64,000 bases of DNA from Algivirga pacifica (GTDB lineage Bacteria; Bacteroidota; Bacteroidia; Cytophagales; Flammeovirgaceae). The stretch spans positions 62,001-126,000 of the forward strand of contig NZ_BAABJX010000005.1 of assembly GCF_039543525.1 (NCBI RefSeq), given 5' to 3'. A program made the translations under genes and the position numbers. The notes under the pieces were generated by a model that saw nothing but the letters and a program-made list of their open reading frames with translations, did not search any database and was not told where the DNA came from. Of the stretch, positions 54,161-62,063 are shown one piece after another. Numbering within the stretch: the stretch's first letter is position 1; each line of letters starts with the position of its first letter.

Positions 54161-54802
54161 TTACAAATATTTCAAGACCAACTCCTCCGCACTCATATCG
54201 GCATCTTCTTCCCAGATATGCTCATGAAACCCCGAAAGGTAATGGAACTTCTCCAACAGTAATTTCTTATCCTCCACACTCATATTGGCAAACAACAGTT
54301 GTGTAACAGGCATAAAGGCAGCCCTGGACTGATGTAACATACCTGTGCCAGCAGGTGTTAGCTGAATACGCTTACTTCTTTTGTCTTCCGGATCTTCCAC
54401 TTCAGAAATAAACCCATCAGCCTGAAGGCGTTTGATCATCTCAAAGATGGCAGTCTTCTCCATGGAGGAAGCCTTCATAAACTTTGATTGCGTGAAATCC
54501 GACTTGCGTGGAGACGTGGTTTGCTCCAAGTACATCAGTAGCAAAAACTCCTCAATAGTTCGTAAGGGCAGTGTTTGCATCACTTTTTTAATCAGCTTGT
54601 TCTTATAACGCTCCAGGTAGATAAATAGAATCCCCAAACGTACATTGAGCATCATATCCTCCCCCATAGGGTGTTGAGGAGTTTTAGGCTTGCTTTCTTG
54701 CTTTAGAAAACTTCCAAATTGAGCAAAATCCTTCCCTCCTTCTTCCTTGAAGGCTTTCCAATGCTTAATAAGTTTGATGATATCGTCCGTTTCTTTACTC
54801 AT
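54161..54802 (-). CDS. MarR-family transcriptional regulator
   Basis: A 213-aa protein with a long N-terminal helical extension (about 60 residues) and a MarR-type winged helix: KSDFTQSKFMKASSMEKTAI is the recognition region and DPEDKRSKRIQLTPAG the wing. It is longer than typical MarR (about 140 aa). The ligand and targets are unknown; the TonB receptor on the other side of the divergent gap is a possible target. Confidence 0.8.
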   Translation of the reverse strand: MSKETDDIIKLIKHWKAFKEEGGKDFAQFGSFLKQESKPKTPQHPMGEDMMLNVRLGILFIYLERYKNKLIKKVMQTLPLRTIEEFLLLMYLEQTTSPRKSDFTQSKFMKASSMEKTAIFEMIKRLQADGFISEVEDPEDKRSKRIQLTPAGTGMLHQSRAAFMPVTQLLFANMSVEDKKLLLEKFHYLSGFHEHIWEEDADMSAEELVLKYL

Positions 54803-55110
54803 TCGAATTAATACTGTTCCAGAGAATTGTTAAAGTTAATAATAAAATATTGATGATCAGTTTATCGGTTACTGCTTATAGTTTATCCTTTATCAATTTT
54901 AAACAATAAGCGATAAGCGATAAGCAATAAACGATAGGTGTGTTAGTGTTTTTATTAAATATTAATTGACTGATATGTAGGTGTTTATGATTTGTTAGGC
55001 TGTTTTTTGTATAAAAATCTGATAATCTTTGAACTTTTTTATAACAATTTTAAACTTAATAATGTTCCTGAGTTGTACTAATATATTCCTATAACGTAAT
55101 AAATACAACA
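54803..55110. other. 308-bp gene-free divergent region
   Basis: Between the MarR and TonB-receptor genes. It holds a degenerate GCGATAA heptad array (54903-54936) preceded by its approximate reverse complement (54862-54892), the same unit as at 7417-7537. No clear promoter was seen. It is the only such array in a divergent region. Confidence 0.5.
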
Positions 55111-57516
55111 ATGAGAATATTGCTAACTTCCCTACTACTATTGAGCGTTTCATGGACCTTCGCTCAAAACGGAATTATCCGTGGGAAAGTTTATGATAAA
55201 AGTAATAATGAATCCATTCCTTTAGCCAATGTCGTCATTCAAGGAACGACACAAGGGGTAAGCACCAATATGGATGGAGAGTATGAGTTGAAAGGTCTTC
55301 AACCAGGATTGTATAACCTGCTGGTAAGTTATGTGGGCTACAAACCATCGACTCGTTTAGAGGTAGAGGTAACAAATGCTCGCCCGGCTTTAGTTGATTT
55401 TGCCTTATTGCCTGCTTCAGAGCAATTGGATGAGGTAGAAGTCGTGGCCGATGGTTTCTACGAATCAGAGGAAAGTCCGGTGTCTGTACGATCGATTGGA
55501 TTAGCAGAGGTAAAACGTAATCCGGGAGGAAACCGTGATATCTCTAAGGTGATTCGTTCATTGCCAGGGGTTGCTTCTACGGCATCGTTTAGAAATGATA
55601 TCTTGATTCGTGGTGGAGCACCCAATGAAAACCGTTTTTATCTGGATGGAATTGAAGTACCCAATATCAACCACTTTGCAACACAGGGGTCTTCAGGCGG
55701 ACCAGTAGGATTGATTAACGTCGATTTTATTCAGGATGTTCAGTTTTACGCAGGAGCATTCCCGGCTGCCAGAGGTAATGCGTTGAGTTCGGTGATGGAA
55801 TTTCGACAAAAAGATGGACGAGATGACCGCCTGACAGCGAACCTAATCTTGGGAGCATCAGACGTTGGTGTAACGTTAGAAGGTCCAATCAATGAAAAAT
55901 CGACGTTTATCGCTTCGGCAAGAAGGTCTTATCTACAGTTCTTGTTCAAAGCTTTGGGACTACCGTTCTTGCCTACATATAATGACTTCCAGTTTAAGTA
56001 TAAATATAAGTTTGATCAGAAAAACCAGTTATCCATTATTGGTTTGGGTGCAATTGATGACTTTAGCATTAACAATGATCCGGGAGAACCGGGAACGGAA
56101 GATTACGAGCGTAATATCTTCATTCTGGATAACCTTCCGATTCAAGAGCAGTGGAACTATACGATAGGAGCAAAGTACGAGCACTTTAGAGAGAACACGA
56201 CTTATACGTTGGTGGCCAGCCGTAATATGTTGGATAATAGTCAGTACAAGTACCCAAGCAACGATGAGACGCAAGAGAAGCTTTTTGATTATACCTCTCA
56301 GGAGATTGAAAACAAGTTTCGTTTTGAGTCCTTGAACTTCTTGCCGTCAGACATCACTTTAACCTACGGTGCCAATTATGAATTTGCCAAGTATAACAAC
56401 TTTACGGATGAGCTTCGTTTTGTGCCGGCAAGTGGACAAGTGGAGTCCTTTCAGTTCAATAGTGCTTTGAACATGCACAAATGGGGCGTGTTTGCGAATA
56501 TCTCTAAGAAGTTCTTCAATGAAAAACTGACACTAGCAGCAGGCTTCCGTACTGATGCCAATGATTATGCAGAGTCCATGAGCAATCCATTGGATCAGTT
56601 TAGTCCACGTTTCTCTGCTTCTTACGATGCAACGAACCGTTTGAGCTTTAACTTCAATACCGGAGTATACTATCAGCTTCCTTCTTATACAATTCTTGGA
56701 TATGAAGAGGATAGAGAGGGAGAGTCTATCTTGGTCAATGCAGATAATGACCTGAAGTATATTCGAAGCAGACACGTAGTGGGAGGAGTAGCGTATACCG
56801 TAAGTGAAAGAAACTTTAAAGTCTCTTTGGAGGGTTTTCACAAACAGTATAGCCAGTATCCGTTCTCTGTAGATAACCAATTGGCATTAGCCAACCTGGG
56901 TGCTGACTTTGGGGTCATCGGAAATGAGGAAGTGACCTCTACCGCTGATGGAAGAAGCTATGGTTTAGAAGCCCTAATCCAACAGAAGTTCTATAAAGGG
57001 TTCTATGGTATCTTGGCCTATACGTTTGTAAAGAGTGAGTTTACGGATGAGAGTGGTAACTATATCCCATCTTCTTGGGACAGTCGCCATATCGTTAGCC
57101 TGACAGCAGGTAAGCGTCTTGGTAAAGGATGGGAAATCGGTGGTCGTTGGTTATTCTCCGGAGGTACGCCATTTACGCCATATGATGTGGAAACGTCTAT
57201 GCAGCCATCAGTATGGAATACCAGAAGACAAGGAGTATTGGATTATAACCGCTTGAATACGCTAAGAGCTGATGCTTTCCACCAACTGGATATGCGTGTC
57301 GATAAAAACTTCTATTTCAATAAATGGAGTTTGACTTTATACTTTGATATACAAAATGCCTACAACTATCAAGTAGAAGGACAGCCAATCCTTACGGTAG
57401 AGCGAGATGAAAATAATACACCTATCCTAGGGGAGGACGGAAACTACATCCCTAAGGAGATCTCAAGTTCAAATGGGCAGTTGTTGCCAACACTTGGGAT
57501 TATCGTAGAACTTTAA
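55111..57516 (+). CDS. TonB-dependent outer-membrane receptor
   Basis: An 801-aa receptor with a signal peptide (ending SWTFAQ), a carboxypeptidase-regulatory-like domain (about residues 20-105; GIIRGKVYDKSNNESIPLAN), a plug (VIRSLPGVASTASFRNDILI) and a 22-strand-type barrel to the C-terminus (LPTLGIIVEL). No SusD partner is adjacent, so it is not a typical polysaccharide pair; siderophore, peptide or other ligands are possible. Confidence 0.93.
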   Translation: MRILLTSLLLLSVSWTFAQNGIIRGKVYDKSNNESIPLANVVIQGTTQGVSTNMDGEYELKGLQPGLYNLLVSYVGYKPSTRLEVEVTNARPALVDFALLPASEQLDEVEVVADGFYESEESPVSVRSIGLAEVKRNPGGNRDISKVIRSLPGVASTASFRNDILIRGGAPNENRFYLDGIEVPNINHFATQGSSGGPVGLINVDFIQDVQFYAGAFPAARGNALSSVMEFRQKDGRDDRLTANLILGASDVGVTLEGPINEKSTFIASARRSYLQFLFKALGLPFLPTYNDFQFKYKYKFDQKNQLSIIGLGAIDDFSINNDPGEPGTEDYERNIFILDNLPIQEQWNYTIGAKYEHFRENTTYTLVASRNMLDNSQYKYPSNDETQEKLFDYTSQEIENKFRFESLNFLPSDITLTYGANYEFAKYNNFTDELRFVPASGQVESFQFNSALNMHKWGVFANISKKFFNEKLTLAAGFRTDANDYAESMSNPLDQFSPRFSASYDATNRLSFNFNTGVYYQLPSYTILGYEEDREGESILVNADNDLKYIRSRHVVGGVAYTVSERNFKVSLEGFHKQYSQYPFSVDNQLALANLGADFGVIGNEEVTSTADGRSYGLEALIQQKFYKGFYGILAYTFVKSEFTDESGNYIPSSWDSRHIVSLTAGKRLGKGWEIGGRWLFSGGTPFTPYDVETSMQPSVWNTRRQGVLDYNRLNTLRADAFHQLDMRVDKNFYFNKWSLTLYFDIQNAYNYQVEGQPILTVERDENNTPILGEDGNYIPKEISSSNGQLLPTLGIIVEL

Positions 57517-57520
57517 AATA

Positions 57521-57600
57521 GTTAGGAGTTAGGAGTTATGAGTTTTTACTTTTCTTAAAGTAACTCCTAACTCCTAACTCCTAACTCCTAACTCCTAACT
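57521..57600. repeat. TAACTCC heptamer inverted array
   Basis: GTTAGGA-type units (57521-57540) face about 5.7 copies of TAACTCC (57561-57600) across a 20-bp loop. The right array runs into the end of the GT2 gene and encodes its last residues and stop. Confidence 0.9.
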
Positions 57601-58541
57601 ATCCGATAAGCCCAATTCAAGGGCACTCTCCAGTGCAGCAAATTAATCCAAAACCGATCCCTTCTTCGAATTAATTGCAGCTCTTTCAATAGCTTTCCAA
57701 ATTCAATACCTATATCAAAATTTTCTGTGAAAAGTGACAGTCGCATATGATAGCGAATGGACTTGGCTAAAGCTCTGTTTTCTTCCTCGTTTTCATTAAG
57801 CATAATTGCTTTGCGACAAATCTTGAGGGTGGACCATAAGTGTTTATTATTTTTCTTGAAATAAAACACCTTGTGAAGAGCTGTGGATAACTCTCTTTTA
57901 GCGGTGGTTATTTCATCCAGAAAATAAAATTTATGGTTTCTTCCTAACCTGATCCACAAATCATAGTCTTCATAGCTAAGGTTATCATCGTAGCCTCCTA
58001 TCCTTTGGATGACCGAAGTACGATACATTTGTGTAGGAGGACTCATCACCGGAGGGTTTTGTAATACCCTTTTGTATAAGTCACCGGAGGGAACACGTTC
58101 TAGTAGTTGTCCACGATCATTTCTTTTATAGTAGGTGCTCCGAATTCGTTTTCCATTTTCATTGATAAAGTGAGTGTCAGTAAAAACAATGGCATAATCC
58201 TCGGATAGTTTCTCAAATGCTTCCACTTGTAAGGCGACACGTTCAGGGTACATGATATCATCAGCGGCCAAATCAATAATATACTTCCCCTTGGCTATTG
58301 TTAAGGCTTGATTAAAGGCTTTGCAGTTTCCTTGATTTTGTGGAGAAATAATGAATTGTATATGAGGGAGTTTCTTGATCTTACGTTGTATCACCTCTAT
58401 GCTGTGATCTGTACTTTGATCATCAATAATGATAATTTCTATTGGAGTATAGGTCTGGCTAAGAATGGAGTCAATGGCTTGTGTAACGTAAGGAGCTTGA
58501 TTGTAACATAAGCACACCACCGTGACTAGAGGATTTGACAT
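57588..58541 (-). CDS. family 2 glycosyltransferase
   Basis: A 317-aa GT2 enzyme with the GT-A fold. The nucleotide-binding start is PLVTVVCLCYNQAPYVTQAI, the metal-binding region is AADDIMYPERVALQ, and GGYDDNLSYEDYDLWIRLG is the conserved acceptor region. I start at the ATG at 58541, since the catalytic fold begins there; an upstream ATG (58652) would overlap the divergent gene's start. The last codons (IVRS) fall in a heptamer array. The acceptor is unknown. Confidence 0.9.
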   Translation of the reverse strand: MSNPLVTVVCLCYNQAPYVTQAIDSILSQTYTPIEIIIIDDQSTDHSIEVIQRKIKKLPHIQFIISPQNQGNCKAFNQALTIAKGKYIIDLAADDIMYPERVALQVEAFEKLSEDYAIVFTDTHFINENGKRIRSTYYKRNDRGQLLERVPSGDLYKRVLQNPPVMSPPTQMYRTSVIQRIGGYDDNLSYEDYDLWIRLGRNHKFYFLDEITTAKRELSTALHKVFYFKKNNKHLWSTLKICRKAIMLNENEEENRALAKSIRYHMRLSLFTENFDIGIEFGKLLKELQLIRRRDRFWINLLHWRVPLNWAYRIVRS

Positions 58542-58651
58542 TGGTAAATGTAATAGCTTGTAAAACAATACTTCATAAAAATCTTCGTCTTCATTGGATT
58601 CTATGTATCTTAAATTAGCATAACCCAAATAAGCGTATTTAACAAAACCCA

Positions 58652-59530
58652 ATGATGACTTTCACAACAAAGATACTCCAAAAATGGTGGTTTAGTTATA
58701 TTGAGATCTTTTTAGCGGCTTTAGTGTATGCCATAGGGGCTCGCTTTTTTCTGATTCATGCGGAACTGATCTCAGGAGGGGTATTTGGCTTGGCTCAGTT
58801 GTCTAGTATAGGACTAGAACGACTCAACCCAGCTTGGGACCTGAATGTGGGTATCCTTATGTTTTTGATCAACCTTCCTTTATTGGTATTCTCTTATTTT
58901 AAAATTGGTAAGCAGTATACCGCCAAGGTCGTCTATTACGTCATTGTCAATTCGATATTAGTAACCTTAATTCCCAATTATACGATTACAGAAGATCGTA
59001 TTTTGAATTGCTTATTGGCAGGAATACTGATGGGAGGAGCTATGGGGTATATCTTTAAAAAGGGAGGGTCTACCGCAGGGTTTGACATCATTGCGACCTA
59101 TTTATTGTTTGAGAAAAATGTGAAGGTACAAGGACTTTCCTTGGCTGTGAACAGCATTATCTTAACGATCTCCTCTATGGTATTCGGCTTGGAAATAGCT
59201 CTGTATTCTTTGCTAGAGATTTTTGTCGCATTGAGGGTCGTGGGAATTGTTTATGTAGATCATGACCGTATGAGTGTGTTGATCGTGACAGAAAAAGGAG
59301 AGGAAGTCAAGGATGTTATCATTAAGGAGATAGGTCGGGGAGTGACGGTGATAGATGGTCGTGGGGGGTACTCCAATAATCAACGACAATTGTTGATCAC
59401 CGTAGTATCTCGTTTTGAGATTAAGCTACTAAGTAAGTTATGTACAGAACAAGACCCTAAGGCGTTTATTCAGGTGATTAAATCTTCGGAAGTAAAAGGA
59501 AACTTTTCGAATAAAAAAGTAGGGCTCTAG
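58652..59530 (+). CDS. YitT family membrane protein (with DUF2179)
   Basis: A 292-aa protein with about five to six membrane segments in the first 200 residues and a soluble DUF2179 domain at the C-terminus (GRGVTVIDGRGGYSNNQRQL). YitT members are widespread, and the transported substrate is unknown. ISGGVFGLAQL and KKGGSTAGFDIIATYL are typical family motifs. Its stop is followed directly by a GGGCGACC palindrome. Confidence 0.9.
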   Translation: MMTFTTKILQKWWFSYIEIFLAALVYAIGARFFLIHAELISGGVFGLAQLSSIGLERLNPAWDLNVGILMFLINLPLLVFSYFKIGKQYTAKVVYYVIVNSILVTLIPNYTITEDRILNCLLAGILMGGAMGYIFKKGGSTAGFDIIATYLLFEKNVKVQGLSLAVNSIILTISSMVFGLEIALYSLLEIFVALRVVGIVYVDHDRMSVLIVTEKGEEVKDVIIKEIGRGVTVIDGRGGYSNNQRQLLITVVSRFEIKLLSKLCTEQDPKAFIQVIKSSEVKGNFSNKKVGL

Positions 59531-59551
59531 GGGCGACCCTTGTGGTCGCCC
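59531..59551. repeat. single copy of the GGGCGACC palindrome
   Basis: GGGCGACC-CTTGT-GGTCGCCC has perfect arms. It begins at the base after the YitT stop codon, at a convergent junction. It is the best conserved copy of the family seen in tandem at 186-383. Confidence 0.9.
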
Positions 59552-59601
59552 GACACTCGGAACAAAAGGAAAGTAGGTAAGAGGATTCCTAGTGGCGGCC
59601 C

Positions 59602-61191
59602 TCACCCCAGAGTAAATCCCACCAATATAATATCGTCAATCTGCATGGCACCTCCCTGCCATTTGTCTAAGGCATTTTCGTAGATGCTACGTTGTTTGAG
59701 CATACTTTCATGGTGATGGCGATCAATCAATCTTCGAAGCTGCCTTGAACCAAACTTCTTCCCGCTACTCCCATTGAATTGATCTGTATACCCATCGCTA
59801 TACATATAAAAACGAGTGTCGGCCTGATATTGGATCTCATGAGCCGTGAACTTCTTTTTCTTGCGAGTACTGTATAGTCCGCCTACAGAACAGCGATCGC
59901 CTTTTACGGTGCATAGTTCACCATTCTTGGTATATAACAAAGGCCGCTTGGCTCCGGAGAAATACAGTTTTCTGGTAAAGGTATTAATAAAACATACGCC
60001 CATATCTATACTGACGTCTTTCCCCCTCAATAAGATTTGAATACGCTCATCCATTTTGTGCAGTAACTCTATAGGGTCTGTAATTTTGCTGACGGCTAAA
60101 AAGTCATATAACAGGTTGTAGGCCATAAAGGATAACATGGCACCTGCTACTCCGTGTCCTGTACAATCGGCGACGATAATCACTTGAAAATTACGCACTT
60201 TCCCAAACCAGTAAAAGTCACCACTTACCTTATCCTTGGGACGAAATAGGACAAAGCGATCGGCTGTAATACTGTTGAACATATGGGTGTCTGGGAGCAT
60301 ACTTTGTTGGATACTTTGGGCGTAATCTATACTTTCGTTTAACTCTTGATACTTTTCTGAAAGGGCTTTTTTCTCTTTTTCCAGCGTATTTAAGGCCTCT
60401 TGTAAAGAAGTATTATTATGATGGATAAGATTTATTTTTTCTAGAAAGGAATACTTTAGTTGACGGATTTTGATAAGCTCTTTCTCACTACTTACCTGCT
60501 GTAAGCTTCCAATTGTTAAAGAGAAAGTACACAGAACATTTAATAAGAGAGTAAACTCTTTAGCGTGTGGTATGGGGTTTTGAGTACAATAGTCCAATAC
60601 ATAACCAATAACAAACAACAGGACTCCTCCTCTAAGAAAATAAGTACTTTTTTTCTCTTGTTGAGTAATATTTTGCTCCCACAAGAGTACAAATAAGCAA
60701 GTGGCAGATAAGAGATTACTTCCACAAAATATCAGTTCTGGAAGTTGTGGAGTAATATAAGAAAGGATTAAGGTGAATAAGGTAAGTCCTCCAATACCTT
60801 TGATAAGGTTTCGTGTTATGGAAGAGGATAAGCTTTTTAGAGGAAACAGTAATACGAATAGGATGTAAAGCAATAGTATATTCCACAGAGGAATGTGCGC
60901 TTGTACAAATGGGTAAGGTGCATCAATGCTGCTCGTTAAAAAAATAAAGGAAGAAGAAAGGAAAGCTAGGGGAAGGCTAGTGCTCTGTGCTTTGAAGACA
61001 AAAAGGTAACTGTTTGCCAAAAAAGCAAATAGCAACAATACCCATGAGATTTGCACAACAATCTCAAGGGAAGAAAATAGGAGTTGACTCAAGGTCAGAA
61101 AGTACTCTACATGTAATAAGGTGAAGGCAGTAAACACCAAAAGCAAGGTAAGGTGTTTTTGCCGTGTTGGGATTTTTGTAATGTTAAGCAT
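59602..61191 (-). CDS. membrane PP2C-type (SpoIIE) protein phosphatase
   Basis: A 529-aa regulator. The N-terminal half has about seven or eight membrane segments (residues 15-225), followed by a coiled coil (about 240-290) and a SpoIIE-type PP2C phosphatase domain (about 310-527). Phosphatase motifs are KDKVSGDFYWFG, VADCTGHGVAGAMLSF and YMYSDGYTDQFNG. It would dephosphorylate a serine/threonine target, often an anti-sigma-factor antagonist, in response to a membrane signal. No partner gene is adjacent. Confidence 0.92.
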   Translation of the reverse strand: MLNITKIPTRQKHLTLLLVFTAFTLLHVEYFLTLSQLLFSSLEIVVQISWVLLLFAFLANSYLFVFKAQSTSLPLAFLSSSFIFLTSSIDAPYPFVQAHIPLWNILLLYILFVLLFPLKSLSSSITRNLIKGIGGLTLFTLILSYITPQLPELIFCGSNLLSATCLFVLLWEQNITQQEKKSTYFLRGGVLLFVIGYVLDYCTQNPIPHAKEFTLLLNVLCTFSLTIGSLQQVSSEKELIKIRQLKYSFLEKINLIHHNNTSLQEALNTLEKEKKALSEKYQELNESIDYAQSIQQSMLPDTHMFNSITADRFVLFRPKDKVSGDFYWFGKVRNFQVIIVADCTGHGVAGAMLSFMAYNLLYDFLAVSKITDPIELLHKMDERIQILLRGKDVSIDMGVCFINTFTRKLYFSGAKRPLLYTKNGELCTVKGDRCSVGGLYSTRKKKKFTAHEIQYQADTRFYMYSDGYTDQFNGSSGKKFGSRQLRRLIDRHHHESMLKQRSIYENALDKWQGGAMQIDDIILVGFTLG

Positions 61192-61361
61192 TCCGTAGCA
61201 CTGTAGGCACGTGGCCCTTGAATGAAGTTATGTACGATGTAGTCGAGGTTTCTTAGTAGGTCGTTATCAAAATTTAATGAAATTATTGGATATATTGAGT
61301 ATAAATAATGCGCTTTTTTGAAGATAGAGTGTAATTTTTTCCCTAAAAAATAGTATTAAAA

Positions 61362-61883
61362 ATGAAAAAGAATCAAATGAGTGTTTTACAGAGTAGTTAT
61401 TATGCGATATACAGTGTATTAATTATTTCTCTATTCCTTTTTACTGGATGTAAGCAAAAAGTGGAAAAAGAAATAATTTCAAGGCAAGAGGAACAATTGA
61501 ATGAAAAGTTGGATAACTGGCATAGGGCTGCTGCAGAGGCTGACTATGAAAATTACTTTGGTTTTATCGCATCTGAGGGTATTTATATAGGCACAGATGT
61601 CACAGAACACTGGACTAAGAAAGAATTCTCGGCATTTAGTAAGCCTTACTTTGATAAAGGAAAAGCCTGGAGTTTTCAGGCTAAGGAACGTAATATTTTC
61701 CTTTCAGCAGACGCTCAAGTGGCTTGGTTTGATGAGGTGTTGGATACTTGGATGGGCGATTGCCGTGCATCAGGAGTATTGACCGTTATTGAAGGGGAGT
61801 GGAAGTTACAGCATTATCAATTATCAGTGACTGTACCTAATGAGAAGATTAAAGAGTTTCTAGAACTAACTGCCAAACAGTAA
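61362..61883 (+). CDS. NTF2/SnoaL-like lipoprotein
   Basis: A 173-aa lipoprotein with the lipobox around LFTGCKQ (about residue 30). The rest fits the SnoaL/NTF2 cone fold: WHRAAAEADYENYFGFIASE then EGIYIGTDVTEHW, and a WQL-type end (GEWKLQHYQLSVTVPNEKI). Bacterial members are often annotated as nuclear transport factor 2 family proteins. The activity is unknown. The gene is monocistronic. Confidence 0.78.
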   Translation: MKKNQMSVLQSSYYAIYSVLIISLFLFTGCKQKVEKEIISRQEEQLNEKLDNWHRAAAEADYENYFGFIASEGIYIGTDVTEHWTKKEFSAFSKPYFDKGKAWSFQAKERNIFLSADAQVAWFDEVLDTWMGDCRASGVLTVIEGEWKLQHYQLSVTVPNEKIKEFLELTAKQ

Positions 61884-61898
61884 AGTATACGGGCCAAC

Positions 61899-62055
61899 AG
61901 TTGAGGCGGCTTGCGCCGCTGGTTGAGTGGAGCTGCGCTCCGTTGAGATGTGCTTCGCACGTTGAGATTTTGCAGTACTGCTCTTTCTCAACAGCCCGAA
62001 GGGCTACTCAACGGAGCGCAGCTCCACTCAACCAGCGGCGCAAGCCGCCTCAACT
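61899..62055. repeat. GTTGA element with perfect 49-bp inverted arms
   Basis: The 49 bp at 61899-61947 are repeated exactly as the reverse complement at 62007-62055, separated by 59 bp. Within each arm GTTGAG words alternate with mini-hairpins GCGGC-TTGC-GCCGC and GGAGC-TGC-GCTCC; the centre has GTGC-TTC-GCAC and GCCC-GAA-GGGC. It lies between the convergent NTF2-like and M43 genes, 8 bp before the M43 stop. Confidence 0.95.
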
Positions 62056-62063
62056 ACAGTTAT

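Noticed and set aside
53961..62055. insertion sequence remnants
   Set aside because: The inverted repeats contain no transposase fragment and no target-site duplication could be recognised, so they are recorded as repeats only.
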